Origin: Anolis sagrei
Taxonomy: Eukaryota > Chordata > Lepidosauria > Squamata > Anolidae
Length of the DNA stretch: 64,000 bases
Assembly: GCF_037176765.1 (NCBI RefSeq)
Contig: NC_090024.1
Location: forward strand, 191,700,278 to 191,764,277
Direction of reading: 5' to 3'
Below, piece after piece: positions 23,248 through 35,857 of this stretch; within the stretch, counting starts at the first letter, position 1; the number at the start of each line of letters is the position of its first letter. The notes under the pieces are model-generated. The model saw nothing but the letters and a program-made list of their open reading frames with translations. It was not told the DNA's origin and ran no database searches. Made by a program: the position numbers and the translations under genes.

Positions 23248-24114
23248 CCACAAAGGCCCCAGTCATCAGGACCAGTGGTTGAGAAATTTGGGGATTATAG
23301 TCCCCCCAAAGTAGCTTTACTGATCTCTGGCTGCAAAAATAGGGATGGAAGGATTATTTGAATATATTTGTAAAATGCTAAAGCTTGCTTTTCAGTATTG
23401 ATAAACCTTGACAAGACGAATCCTGGACTGATGGGAATCTTTGCAGTTTGGGACATATTCTGTGCAAAATTCACAAGTGGGATTTTTGCACAAAATAGTA
23501 CTTTCTGTATAGGAAATCACATTTTCTACATGTAAAATAATACATCAGCACTGAAATATTAATTCATGCACAAAAATTGTATAAGTGGGGGTTTATTCTG
23601 TGTAATATTCACATGTGGTTGATTTATTTGGAAAACAGCATTATCTGCACAGAAAAAAAACAAGAATTAATATTTCTATACAGAGATATTATTTTCCATG
23701 CAGAAAAATACTGTTTTTGCACAAAAGAATAATTGTTAATAGCTTTCAAAAATTGTGTGGTTTTCCAAATCACACATCATTTTGAGAAAAAAAAATAATG
23801 ACAGATGATATTGAGTTCATGCAGTCAACAAAAGCAGAACAAGTAGGATTGTAAAGTTACACTTGGAAATAATATATGCACCTTTTCCTTTTTCCATACC
23901 TGTATAGGAGAGCAGTTTTGGCTTCATATCTCTATCCTACTACACAAGTCAAGAGATATAACTGGATAAGAATACTACAGAAGATAATTAGATAGGAGGT
24001 CATGACTATGCTCCTTCTCATGACTGTAGATCAATTAGAGACTCAGGCAATGTGAATTGTGTCCTTAGGGTGCTGTGAAGCGGGAATCTGAATGGATTCA
24101 TTCAACATCTACAT

Positions 24115-24152
<38 letters not shown>

Positions 24153-25050
24153 ACATTCAGGTTGCCTGTCAGCTTGCAGAGACATCAATAATTTCATAGG
24201 ATTTTCCTAGGGCAAGCACTACTCCCTGCAGCATGAAATATAACTAAGCAAATTTATAAAACAGAAATAAAATCAGGACAAACCAACTCCCCCCCCCCCA
24301 ATTAAAATTAATGTTTACAAATGTGGGTAGCCACTGTTCCCCACTTATATTCACTGCAAGAATTCATGCTTTCTAAATATTGAATAAATGCATTGAGGTC
24401 ACAACAGATGTTTAGATTCCTTGCTGTGTTTGATAGTTCTCTGGCAACGGATGCATGTAAGCTTTTAGCAGTAGTATGTGCATGCTGTTAATATGCAATA
24501 AATCAATTTTTGATATGTAACTTGCAATATTTGACAGTCTCTGACAGTTAACATTGGGAAGCATCTGACAGATGATTTCTAGCAGTACCTTTTAATACAT
24601 TGTGTATTGTGTAATTTATTCTACCTATCATTTCTGGATTTTAATATAAAAACTAAATGACATATTAGGGGAGGGGAGCTGAATTTGAAAAATGAAAATA
24701 AGGGGATTCTATGTTTGCTAAATTTAAGTAGCAGAAAGCAATTGAACACAAGCTAGACCTTTTCTTTAACCAGGTCAGCTTGAGACTGGGTAGCTTGTGA
24801 TCTTCCAGCTTTCATCACCCCTGGTCAAACAAGGCATTGGTGGAGGCAAACAGGAGCTACAAATCAACACCATCTGGGTGGTTAGAGTTATTTGCGCTTG
24901 GTGTAGAGAAAATACCTTTTCTCCATTATGTTTTACAAATGGGAGACATCTGTCAAAGTCAGGGCAGGGGCAATATGATAGCATATGACATTTTCTAATG
25001 GCCTTCCCAGAACTTTTTTTTTATACAAGGAGGCATGAAGGCTTCTTCTC
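23248..25050. other. Unassigned AT-rich sequence with a (GT)n microsatellite
   Basis: A pure (gt)n run of about 17 units lies at 24117-24150. From 23440 to 23720 the text repeats variants of tgtgcaaaattcacaagtgg and ttttgcacaaa, a cryptic AT-rich repetitive patch. No gene is seen. Confidence 0.45.
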
Positions 25051-25055
25051 TCTCA

Positions 25056-25206
25056 AGGCTCTTCTACACTGCCATATAATCCAGAATATAGAGGCAGATA
25101 ATCCACATTATCTGCTTTGAACTGGATTATCTGAGTCTACACTGCTATATAATCCACTTCAAATCAGATAATCTGGACTTTATTCTGCTGTGTAGAAGGG
25201 CCTCAG
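25056..25206. mobile_element. Foldback MITE, 'cttctacactgccatataatcc' type
   Basis: The inverted ends are ggctcttctacactgccata and tgtgtagaagggcc. The internal motifs ggattatctg and cagataatc occur in both orientations. It is non-coding and hAT-like in architecture. The target duplication is not clear. Confidence 0.65.
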
Positions 25207-25969
25207 AAGCCACAGCAGTGACAGTTGGAAGATGACAGAAGGAGCTCTCATTATTTATTAGGACCCAGGCATGATAGCATTTTGGCTGGTTGGTCTTCTA
25301 TCCCTTAAAAGCCACAGCAGTAGCAGTTGGAATAAAAGACAGGGCACCTACTAACTCCTGGGTCCCAGGCTCAATGGACCTCTGTGGCTTGGCACAGGAT
25401 AGTCATGCCTGGACGACTCTTTTTTAAAAGGCTTTTTCTCCAGAATTCTTCCACTTTTTTTCCAAGACTTCACCTCTCAAAAAAAAAAAAAATGAAAGGA
25501 CCACTATTTTACCAAAACCTCACAGCAGTTTACATATAAGCCTTCTGAGGATTTCATGGCACAATCCTATAATTACGTTCTGTTAGCTGAGAGTCTGGTA
25601 TAAAATCCAGCAGACTAGAATGTATTCAGATACACCTCTAGCCAGTGGAATTGCCCAGATCTGTCAGTGTGCTATCTAAAACAGAACAAAACACAAAATG
25701 TTCAAGTGAACAACACCTTTTTAGGATCAAATAAAATTCCACAAGAAAAACCCCAATGAAGTTGACATAACTAAACAAGGCCACCTAAAATGAAACTAAA
25801 TTGTGAATCAAATAACGTATGTATTTATTGTTGTTGTTGCTGCTATTTTTTTTAAATCCCTGCTGTAACTCCCAGGTAAATATAGCAACATTGTGTGATG
25901 GAGAATATTGAGTTAAATCCAAAACATATATAGTTCTATTCTTAATGTTTCTTTCTTGTATCTTATCAG
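25207..25969. other. End of PRELP intron 1
   Basis: A short imperfect direct repeat containing gccacagcagtgacagttgg / gccacagcagtagcagttgg occurs at about 25209 and 25311. The splice acceptor tcttatcag ends at 25969 after a T-rich tract. Confidence 0.5.
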
Positions 25970-25984
25970 GTAACTATCTAGACC

Positions 25985-28900
25985 ATGAAGGGAGTTGCCA
26001 AATTGATTTTCCCACTCATTCTTGTGCTGGTCTGTGAGGTGAATGGACAGCGGCGTCCCAGGCCTCCAAAGAAACGTCCTCCTACTCCAGCACCCTTTGA
26101 ACCAGTTGAACCGACAGAGTTGCCTCCACCTTTGCCACCTGGACCCCCTTCCATTTTTCCAGATTGCCCCAGAGAATGCTACTGCCCTCCAGATTTCCCT
26201 TCAGCCCTTTACTGTGACAGCCGCAACCTGAGAAAAGTGCCCTTAATCCCACCCAGGATCCACTATGCTTATCTACAGAACAACTTCATTGATAAGCTTT
26301 CTGAGGAGTCCTTCAAGAATGCTACAGGGTTGAAGTGGATAAATCTGGATAATAACCGCATTGGAACAGTGGACTCAGGAGTGCTGGAGAAGCTAGAGAG
26401 TCTGGTCTTTCTATACATGGAGAAGAACCATCTTAAGGAAGTGCCCCCTAATCTGCCTCCCAATTTGGAGCAGCTTCGTTTGAGTAGGAACCGGATCAAT
26501 CGAATCCCTGATAATGCATTCAACAAGCTGGATCATCTCCTCCTCTTAGACCTCCACCGCAATGAACTGAATGATGCAGACTTCAAAAAGAATACCTTCC
26601 GAGGACTCAAGAACCTTATGCAGCTGAACTTGGCTCACAACAGGCTACATAAGATGCCTCCTTCAGTTCCCAAAGCAGTTCACCAGCTTTTCCTAGATGA
26701 AAACCAAATCGATAACATACCCAACAACTACTTTAAAGATTTCTCCCACTTGGCCTTCCTCAGACTTAGCTATAACAAGCTCTCTGACAAAGGCCTACCC
26801 AAGAATTCTTTCAACCTCACCAACTTGTTGGTCTTACACCTGGCACACAACAACCTGACCAGCATCCCTTATATCAGCCAGACACTGGAGCATCTCTACT
26901 TGAATGACAATTCAATTGAAAGTGAGTCAACTGTAATTTCAGTAGTTGGTTAAGGCTATCAGAAATCACTATTTCTTGGGAGGAGTGCCAAGAATAGCCA
27001 TCTGTAATCAAAACCAAAATAATTAATTTACATTGTATCTTCAAATAGACAAGAATGAAATTTAAAAAGAAATATTATTCTTATACCCCACTTTTGAATC
27101 ACACTCTTTGGCTATCCTTTATAATTCAGGTTCTGTAGTGTCCATGTTAGATTGTTATTTCTTTAAAATTGTAAAGAACCTAAGTGTGCTGCAGCAAGAA
27201 TACCCTTATATTGTTTAATACCATTTTAACTGTCATGGCGCCTTCCTCATGAATCCTAGTAATTTTAGTGCATTTGAACTTCTAGAACACTTCACTGAAC
27301 AATTCTAAAGCAATAGGGTTGGTAATTAAACTATTTTGCAAAATTTGGTACTAGAAAGTAAATCTAAATTCTCTAGTACAGAGTTGTGATTCCATAAGAC
27401 GGAGACACAACTGATGTAACCATGTGCTGCAGAGGCACTTTTTCTGCATTGAAAGAGAACACTGCAAATCAATTTAAAATAGAGATCAAATCTCACTTTT
27501 CTGGAAATCTGAAATACTCCAGAAAATTTTAAAAATGCCATTACTCTTTTGGGGAAAGAGGGCTAGCCACACATTCAGCACTTTCCAGTGGTGTTTTTAG
27601 TATTTTTTGTATTTTAAATTACAAATTGATGCATTGTTTTAGTTGTAAACTTATATTTTTATTCTGGTTTTTGTATTGCTTTTAACTTGTATTGTTTAAA
27701 ATATGTTGTTAGTTGCCTTGATCCCAATTATCAGGAGAAAAGCAGGTTACAAATGAATGACAATAGTGGTGTACAATGGGGCAGATGCCCTTCAAATGGG
27801 CTGTGAGGGTGAGCATGGAGCAATCACATTGGCTTCTGCCTGGGTCCAGCCCTGAGAGAATGAAAAAGACTCATGGGAGGTGGGTTAGGGTGGAGGGAGA
27901 TTTTCCCTCTCCTCCCAGATAAGTTGCCAACAGGTCAAAAGTTTGATGACAGCCAGGGAAGCATTTGAGATGTCTGTTTTTTACAGGAATCATATGTAAG
28001 CATAGTCCTTCCTCCCTTCCTTTCTCCCCTTTTCCTGATTGGGACTGGATTTGGACTCCTTCAGAAAAAAACATAGTGAATTGCTACATATATGAGTACC
28101 CTGCTCCCCTGTTTTCCCCATCCCTCATTCATTATGCATACACAAATAGAGGTATTCCAAAATCTGAATAATTTTTTTAAAAAAAACTTCAGATCCTAAG
28201 TATTTTGGAAAAGTGAGACTCAATCTCTATTTAACCAAAGGATGAACAATTTCATATAGAAAATATCAAGAGAAATATAAAAAGAAAAATTTAATGATGC
28301 ACAGTTTTATTGAAAGGGTTGTTTCAAGATGCACATTTAAAATAATGAGGAATTTATACATGTGTGTATTATATAGATGTCAACGTATATTAGTATGCCA
28401 GGTAGCATACACTTAGATTGTATCCCTATTTGTATCCCTATTTGCAGTTAGATTGGATAGAATATGAAATAGAAAGAGTGAAGTTTCTATTGTGAGTCTG
28501 GCAATATTTATTCCATTAGGAAAAGCTCAGGTCATTTGATACAATAGGTGTCCTTCTGAGGAATGCACTAGCGCAGTTGTGGGAATAACAAAGCCACTTC
28601 CCCTTCCTACCCCAGATGTTTGCTCTGCTGGGGCTCCCACCACCTGCTGCCTGGATTCAAAATGTCTGCAGGGGTTCAAGAATGCAGAATTTCTTCCAAA
28701 ATGCTTAACAAGCAGAGTCATGACACTTAAAAAGCCAAGGCAGCTTGTATTCACCCTTCCATACACAGGCACTATGATTTAAACTTCCAGCAGTCTGAAA
28801 GGCTTGCGGTTTGAAACCAATAAACTCTACTTATATGATGGGCCCCAAAGATAGAAATTCTAGTTAAATTTTGAGAAGCTTTATTCAGATCTGGCAGCTC

Positions 28901-31900
28901 AAGGCAAAACATTTCTTTTGAACCAGGCTACTTCATTGAAGCACCATTGATCACTCGTGCAAACAGCACAGTCAGGTTCACAGATGGATGGTACCTGCTT
29001 CTAAATGATGGGATTCTTTTTTGTTGTTGTTTCACTCCATAAGTCAGGTTTGCACTTGTCTTGGAGTCTGTCCTAAATCAAATTGCTTGGCCCAGTGACA
29101 GTAGAACCATTGAGTTTTAAACTTATGTGTTAACTTCCCAAGATACCATTGATTCAGATTCACATCAGTTGGGAGGAACAATTGGATTTGGGCATCAAGG
29201 CTAAGGTTACAGTTTAAATCTTTTGTTTGCAAGCACAAAGGCTAGAGACTGAATTGTAAAAGGGTGGGAATGAACTGAGATTTGTAAAGGGACTTTTCCT
29301 CAAATGCTGCAGCTTTCAGTATGATGGCCAGCTTCTACACAACTAGAGTAATATAATGGCACCTGTTCCATGCTTCTGATGTTAATATTTTAGCAAGCAG
29401 CTTCAAAATTCTAAAACCCTTTGGATTCTTTCAACAGAGTTCAGACTAAAGGACTTCAGGTTTCTTTTGAAATGTGTGCATGTGTTTCTGAGCATCAGCT
29501 ATTCCATCTTTACAGTAAGAATAAAAGCATTTTTCACAGCAGGGACATGATATCTATGACGACAGACAGTTTATTAATTGGTAATGAGATGCTTCAGTCA
29601 GAGGGGTGATAATCACCTCATTATTAATTTTTGTTAGAGAAGCACTCAAACCCAAATGTGTCTAACACTCGAAAAAGTTAGCTTTTAAACTCTCAACCGC
29701 TCTAACTGTCTATATGTCTTCAAAATGTTTGTTAACTTATGGCAACCTCAGAAAATCCATAGGGTATTCTGAGATAAGGAATACTCAGAGGCAGTTTGCC
29801 AGTTCCTTCTCTGAAATATAGCCTAGAAAATCTGGTATTCATTGGAGATCTCCCACCCAAGTATTAACCAGGGCTGATTGTACTTAGTTTCCAAGACTAC
29901 ATGAGAACTTGAGCCCCCAGGGTATTTGGATCCTACCTTTTCAACTACTATTTACATAATAAGTCAGAGTGGCCAGTGACTATTTTCATGAGAGGGCCTT
30001 CAAAAGTAACCTTTTCCTGAATTCTTTTCGCAATAGCAGTGGCAGTGTATTTGTGTGTTTTAAAATATCTGTAAAATGTGGAAATAATAACAAAACTATT
30101 AAACTGAAAATATCCCATTACATGCCCTGGAGATGACACTCATTGTAAAACTTGCCCATTTACAGCCTCTCTCATTGGCAGCTTGAGCTGGAGGGAAGAT
30201 ACAATACAATATTTGTTACAATTATTATGATGCCTTTAAATACTGGATATGTTTTCATGTTTTGAGTCTGCCTGGTATCTCTTTTTAAGGTTCTCTGATA
30301 CTGGAAGAGGAATCTATAAACAAATCAAGGAGGTTGCATTGAGTTAATAAGGACCCTGTGTGGTGTAATGATTTAAGTGTTTGACTACATCTCTGGTGAC
30401 TAAGGTTCATATCCCTACCTAATTATAGAAACCTATTGGGTGTCCTTGGGCTCTTTCAGCAAATGCAAACCTTCTCTAATGAAAAAAAACTTGACAGGAA
30501 AACCCTGTGATGGGTCGCCTTGTAGTCTCCATAAGCCAGAAACAGCTTGAAGGAAACCAGAACTCCCAAAAATGGATCTGGAATTCTATTGCATGACAAA
30601 TCTTGAATATTAAGAATAAATTCAGTAGACCTGAATATTTTTTACCATCATGTTTTCTCACAAGCAGCTGGCCCTTCAGAGGGAATATGTTCTTTGTTGT
30701 TGTTACAAAGGAATAGAAATGACCATTCTGCTTTTGGGTTATAATGAACATATGAAGAAGGAGTGAAGATTTACTCTGTCTCTCACCCTATTATCTTTGT
30801 CACTTTCCAGGCAGATTTCTGTAAATGGAGAGGGTACATGAATGGAAATAGCAACAAATATGACTGTGTGTTGAGGTTTGAGCCATTCTCATTCTTGTTC
30901 TCCTCTTCACATGTTCAGCATACCCCAAAACAGATTGGAATGCAACCTATGGCTTGCAAAATTCTATACTAGTCTTAATAGTTGAGGAATGGCATGGATA
31001 TTGCAAAAGAAAAGAAAAAGAGGATTAGAATGTGTCGCTAATAAGCACAAAACACTCATGCTATTGTAGGCTGGATACCAGGTGGGGATATATTCATCTC
31101 TATTCTAAGCAGCCCTGGAATGTTAGATTGTATACTGTTCTCATTATGTTTTTGCTTGCATTTAATACTAGCTTTTCTTTGATAATGTGGGTAAACAGCA
31201 GTAATGGTCCCAGCCTCAGAAGAATGCCAGACAGAAAGATGAATAGGTGGGGGATAGATAGATAATAGTGTGCTATGAAAGGTGAAAACACATAGGGATT
31301 GAGAAATGATCAGGGCAGAGTTGTTCACAATGGAAGTTCTGCCATTTCCCTGTAAAGGATAGCAATGTCTATCCTAGAATCAAAAAGGACCACTGCAGTA
31401 ATATAAGCCATTTTCAAAGGGGCAGCCATATCTATGTTGCATTAAATAACAACAGTGTAAGTGTCATGCTATGGGCAGACATATTTAGTATAGCATAAAC
31501 TACTGTGGACATGCAAGTAGTTGTAGATCATAGCTCTAATATCAGTGGAGCAGAGAATCAAACTGGGATTTTAGTCCAAACTTTAAAGACAATATTGAAT
31601 ATGTGGAACTTGATTCCCCCTCTCACCTGTGGATTCAGTAGCTTGGTTAGCTCCTTTAACATTTAGATGAATAACTGGTACAGATTCAATCACCATCATC
31701 TCTTTAGATGACACCAATGCAATATTCAGCTTCAGATATATGTCCAGCAACTGTACTAAGTGGCATTGATAGGATGTTTCTGTAATGGCCACTAAATTTA
31801 AATTTACTTTCACCATTTATAGCCTACCTTTAGACAAGTGGAAGTAGGTAGCTCAAGGTATATAAAGCTTGTTTGTCTTCCTGATGCTCCATGTTTCTTT

Positions 31901-32584
31901 GTTCTCTTGTACTTTGAATAATTCTGTTAACTGGGTTGTTGTGTGTTTTCCGGACTGTATGGCCATGTTCCAGAAGTATTCTCTCCTGATATTTCACCTG
32001 CATCTATGGCGGGCATCCTCAGAGGTTGTGAGTCAGAGGTCAGACCTCACAACTTCTGAGGATGTCCACCATAGATGCAGGTGAAACATCAGGAGAGAAT
32101 GCTTCTGGAACATGGCCATACAGCCCAGAAAACACACAACAATCCAGTGATTCCAGCCATTAAAGCCTTTGACAATACATCCTGGTAACTGACAATAGGA
32201 TGTCCACTGGGTGGAAAGAAGACAACAGTATAAACTTATTTGAAATATCAGTATGCAAAGAGATTTTGTAGCACCTTTGAGAATACATGAGAGAAAGAAA
32301 TAGTAGTATAAGCTTTCATAGATTAGTATAAGCTTTCATAGATTTACACACTCATTGTCTCTGGCCATCTTCAGTCTCGTAATCTATTGCCATTTTTTCT
32401 CCCTTTAGAAATCAACGGGACCCAGATATGCCCCATATCTCTGATGTCTTTTCAAGAACCATCTTCAGATCTTCATAACGTGCCTCGCCTTCGTTATCTG
32501 CGCCTAGATGGCAACCATTTGAAGCCACCAATCCCCTTGGACCTGATGATGTGTTTCCGACTCTTGCAATCTGTTGTATTCTAA
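25985..32584 (+). CDS. PRELP: Prolargin (PRELP), class II small leucine-rich proteoglycan; exons 25985-26921 and 32409-32584
   Basis: It encodes a secreted matrix protein that links basement-membrane heparan sulfate (perlecan) to collagen. The two exons give 370 codons; mammalian PRELP has about 380. Residues 1-21 form a signal peptide. Residues 22-56 are rich in proline, with the basic cluster RRPRPPKKR, the heparin-binding N-terminus peculiar to PRELP. The cysteine cap C61-x3-C65-x-C67-x9-C77 is the class II pattern. About ten leucine-rich repeats follow. The C-terminal cap with its cysteines (TQICP and MMCFRLLQ) is encoded by the last exon. N-glycosylation sequons include NAT, NLT (twice) and NGT. 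The donor is gaaa/gtgagt after 26921, the acceptor ag at 32407-32408, and the split codon (a + aa) gives lysine of IEKINGT. The start has acc before ATG, 15 bases after the acceptor. OPTC follows downstream on the same strand, as in other vertebrates. Confidence 0.97.
26922..29705. other. First half of PRELP intron 2
   Basis: Reading on past the donor gives only ten extra codons before a stop, so no longer exon is implied. It holds a MITE fragment (actgtcatggcgccttcctc at 27228-27247) and an L2-like 3' UTR fragment at about 27600-27770 (ttgttagttgccttgatccc, then acaaatgaatga). No other gene is seen. Confidence 0.5.
29710..29937 (-). mobile_element. 5S rRNA-derived SINE (SINE3 type)
   Basis: On the minus strand the head matches 5S rRNA. 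The + strand text tctcccacccaagtattaac, then cagggctgattgtacttagt, then ttccaagactac is the complement of the 5S segment that in a functional gene reads gctaagcagggtcggg, then ttagtacttggatgggaga. The 3' body (acttatggcaacctcagaaa in + sense) follows. Such 5S-SINEs are known from lizards. This copy is an old one that has lost the 5S promoter consensus. Confidence 0.8.
29940..31930. other. Second part of PRELP intron 2
   Basis: An old tRNA-SINE-like tract lies at about 30346-30560, ending in the BovB-type pattern ccataagccagaaacagctt, then gaagg. The rest is unassigned and no gene is recognised. Confidence 0.45.
31931..32182. mobile_element. Inverted pair of Penelope-like terminal fragments
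   Basis: The left arm (31931-32025, minus sense) and right arm (32040-32148, plus sense) are near-complements. Both carry the hammerhead-like region and the gaacatggccatacagccc segment. A tail ttaaagcctttgacaataca follows the right arm. The core CTGAGGA is present in both (complement at 32016-32022; 32056-32062). Stem II and the cleavage triplet are eroded in both, so self-cleavage is unlikely. Penelope-like elements are known for head-to-head or tandem partial copies. No protein-coding part is seen. Confidence 0.6.
32409..32584 (+). CDS. PRELP: PRELP last coding exon
   Basis: It begins two bases into the lysine codon and encodes INGTQICPISLMSFQEPSSD, then LHNVPRLRYLRLDGNHLK, then PPIPLDLMMCFRLLQSVVF. 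This is the final leucine-rich repeat and C-terminal 'ear' cap of prolargin. The polypyrimidine tract tttttctcccttt and ag at 32407-32408 define the acceptor. The stop is TAA at 32582-32584. Confidence 0.96.
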
Positions 32585-34740
32585 GCCTCGCAGCAGTCGC
32601 CACTCTTTGGGAGCTTGACTTTGTGCAGTGACTTGATTCTAGTCTATGTTAGACATGGGGAAATATATCTCATCATCTCTACCCTGACCTTGCCTCCCCA
32701 GTGCCTTCTCTTTGCTACTCCATTCTGCTTCTTTTTCTGTCTGCAGGAAGATGTGTTCTCGGTGTAACCCTTCTTTTATGTAGCATCTTATGGAGAGTTT
32801 GCTCTGCTAGGAGTATTGCACAGATTTTTCTTTGATATCCACAACATTTACAGAACTACAACACTGGAATCCTCTAGACCAGGGTGGAAATTGCATGATA
32901 TTCCAGGTATTGTTGAATTGCAACTCTAGCAGCCCTTGCTGGTTTTTGGCTAATGGGGAAGAATGTTAAAAGCTAGGGCTGGGCGGTTTCGTTTCGTTAA
33001 TTCATAATTCGTTAATAATTCGTTAATTTTTTCAATTACAAAACAATAACGAACCATTCTGGAGCAATTATTTAAAAAAACGAATTTTCAAAAATGTTTT
33101 GTAAATGCTTCGTATTTCGATATTGTATTCGTTTCGTTATTGTTTTGAGGTCGTTTCGTTATTATTTCCGCATGTCTGGGCCAGTTTTATGGTTTAATTA
33201 GTGGAAAAAAAAATTATAATATCACACCAACAGTCAACAACAGAGGGAGAGGGAAGCTTCAGAAGGTTTTGGAGGTTTTTTAGCGTATTTCGCGGTCGCG
33301 TCCGCCATTAACGAATTGATTCGTTATTGTTTCGGAAATCAATTCGTTAATTTTTTACCATTTACGAAATTTCGTAAATATCGAACTTTTTAAAAGGAAC
33401 ATTTTGTAATTATTTTAAATATCGAAACAAAAAAAACCCCCAAATACAAATCGATTTTAGAAACAAATTTTTCCGTTGTTACCCAGGCCTATTAAAAGCT
33501 GCAGTTCAACAGCATCTGGATGGGCAATTGAGGGCCATCCCTGTTCTATACTTTTTTATAGAAGAGAACATATGCAGCTGCATCTAGTATGTGTATTCCC
33601 ATTTTGTGGCCTAGAACATCAAATAGGCATTGGCCTCACTACAATATCAGCATTATAAAAGAAGGTACATCCATCATAACTGTCAGAAAGAAGGAAGATA
33701 CCAAAGCACATTTAAATGGTTTCTTTGTTAAGTGCTATTTGTGTAAACATAAAGTTGAGTGAAAAAGAAAGTAAGCATCAAATGTATGGCAGCATAAATG
33801 TGGATAGTAAGAATTCTGTTCTATAGCAGGTAGCGATGGATACACAAACTACAGTGCATATTGTAAACCGTGGAACATTGTGGGTGCAAAGAATAGTGTC
33901 TGAACATCCTACTGTTTTTGTTCTTTGAGGTAGTAGAGGTTGTATACAGCAACATCCTTTAGCAAAGGAAAAGAGACTACCAGCTCTTGTTCTGAACCAC
34001 TGTTTCCCAAGACAATAATGGCTGCTGCCATCCTTAACAATTTAATTCTGATTCACACCCTGTCCATGACATTCAAAAGTGTAACTCAGTTATGCCCCGG
34101 TACTTTTTTTGATCATTGTGAAGAAAGGAGTTCGGTACCTTCCTCACACAATGACCAATGACTGTGCTAGACTTACCTTCCTCCTGTTGGTTTCCCACAA
34201 TGACCCTTTAATGGCTGATAGGAAAGAGAGGTATTTGAGAAGCTTTTGAGCATAGACAGATGCCAGATGACAAAGGCATCATTTGAGATTTTCTCCTGGT
34301 CCATCACAGATCCTGAGGAATTATGTCCCCATTGTGTGTCTCGTTCTAGGGGTCCATAAAAGGAACAACATATTGTTATGCTGCATGAGCAGAATTTTAT
34401 GTTAATCTGATGGAAGATCTTGGCACCCGGTTTCAATTTGTTGGTGTGATTTAATTCCAATGGCAGAGAGAAATTGCCACAGTGTGATACAGCTGTAAAA
34501 TACAGTTTTGTTGTCTTGATGACTTTCAAAGATAGATCCACATTTTATTTTGTTTTGTTTTTGCATGATGTGCCCCGTTATGAACTTCCTGATGCAATCT
34601 GTATCTCATCAGAGGTCTTGATGCTGTACCATATTTCTTTGCATGAAAGTTTATATGTGACACAAAAGATAATAACCTTAAAACATTGTTCCCAGTGATG
34701 TCTGTCTAGATACTATAAAATAAAACTTTCCTTCATTTTT
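32585..34740 (+). other. PRELP: Probable PRELP 3' UTR, with a hAT insertion
   Basis: PRELP mRNAs have long 3' UTRs in other vertebrates. Here the sequence after the stop holds an older MITE-like repeat (about 32865-32973, continuing after 33491), a CpG-rich hAT element and then about 1.2 kb of unique DNA. A polyadenylation signal aataaa occurs at 34719-34724, followed by a T-rich stretch. The true 3' end cannot be fixed from sequence. Confidence 0.45.
32974..33491. mobile_element. CpG-rich non-autonomous hAT element with perfect 8-bp target duplication
   Basis: The ends are tagggctggg and cccaggccta (complement taggcctggg). Exact direct repeats ttaaaagc flank it at 32966-32973 and 33492-33499. 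The interior is dense in ttcgttaa and aacgaatt words and largely self-complementary, with no open frame. CpG density far above the surrounding DNA suggests recent insertion. It split an older repeat whose halves continue on both sides. Confidence 0.85.
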
Positions 34741-35277
34741 CAGAACATGCCCCCTGCAAGGTAAATTCTGTCGTCCCCCCCTCTCCTTATAATGTAACTC
34801 AAAATATAGTCTGAAGAAAGTTAATGAAATGTGCAAATGCATTAATGAGTAGATGTCAGCAGAATCTCCATGTGGCTTAAAAGTGCAAACCCCTCCATAA
34901 ATGGGCAGCAGTCACTTGAATTGGTGGAATATGTTCTTTGTTTTCCCCTATGCTGATGTTTGTGTGCTTTATACTTCAAACACACAACAAGAAGCATAGA
35001 CATAAAGATATTTAATTACAAGAAAACTACCAACAAAAATGAATTGTGGCATTTGTGCGTGTATGTGTGTGGGCAGGGGAGGATTCTCCTAATTTCTCCA
35101 GTTTCTAGATACATTTTCCTTCCACCTTAGCAGCAACAGAAAGGGGCTTAGCAACTGCTTGTGTGTGTGATTTTGGACAAGGTCCAATCAGCTATAGCAT
35201 AACCTCTTGTTATTCACAACAAGACATAAAAGGCACAAAGAATATGGCTGCTGCATGATTCTTTTATAGCATTATTT
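34741..35277. other. Intergenic, unassigned
   Basis: No gene or bounded repeat is seen; a short gtgtgt patch lies at about 35056. Confidence 0.35.
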
Positions 35278-35465
35278 CTCATTTAACAAGAACACAACAA
35301 ATGGAATCCCAGGCTTTGCAGTTTAGGAATAGATATTTAGAACTGTCAGCTAGAGAGCTCTCAGTTCCCACTAAACTATAAACCACAGAATTACAAAGGA
35401 TCTTACCAAGGCAGCTAAAGTGAAATCATAGTGCTATAAGAGTGTAGTGTGGTAGGGATATGTGT
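35278..35465. mobile_element. MITE of the 'cccaggctttgcagtttagg' family
   Basis: The inner pair ggaatcccaggctttgcagt and taaaccacagaattacaaag is arranged about a tagagagctc centre. This is the typical architecture shared with the copies at 15536 and 37003. It is non-coding. Confidence 0.5.
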
Positions 35466-35783
35466 AAAGAAGTTTAATTTCATCCCCATTCCACTTTGCA
35501 TCGAGCCTGTGAGACAAATGTTTGTTCTCTCTATTTTATGGTGAAAAAATTGAGGCCAAGAAACATGGGCATTCCCAGGCAACAGTACAAACATTTGAAT
35601 TAAAACTGCTTGAGTCCAGTATTGTACTCAGCAAGCTTCACTCATAAATTGAAAGTTAAATGCCATAAAGTCCAGGACAGTTGACAAAATTGGCATCTGT
35701 ATTCATTGGTGGGCCTTTTCAAGTGATTGTTCATGCATCTCCAATGCTGAAATGTTAAATGAGGATTAGGAAAACATTTAGAT

Positions 35784-35857
35784 CAGTGGTTCTCAACCTA
35801 TGGGTCCCCAGATGTTTTGATCAAAACACCTGGGGAACCACAGATTGAGAACCACTC
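35784..35857. mobile_element. Short hAT MITE copy with perfect 8-bp target duplication
   Basis: It has the same ends as the 23105-23239 element (cagtggttctcaacctatgg, and gattgagaaccact on the right) with most of the arms deleted. The flanks atttagat at 35776-35783 and 35858-35865 are identical. Confidence 0.85.

Noticed and set aside
23107-23361. 84-codon frame with symmetrical peptide
   Set aside because: It is the translation of a palindromic MITE.
26922-26953. Extension of the PRELP frame past 26921 to a stop
   Set aside because: The PRELP family sequence continues in the exon at 32409 across a proper donor/acceptor pair; the extension is intron read-through.
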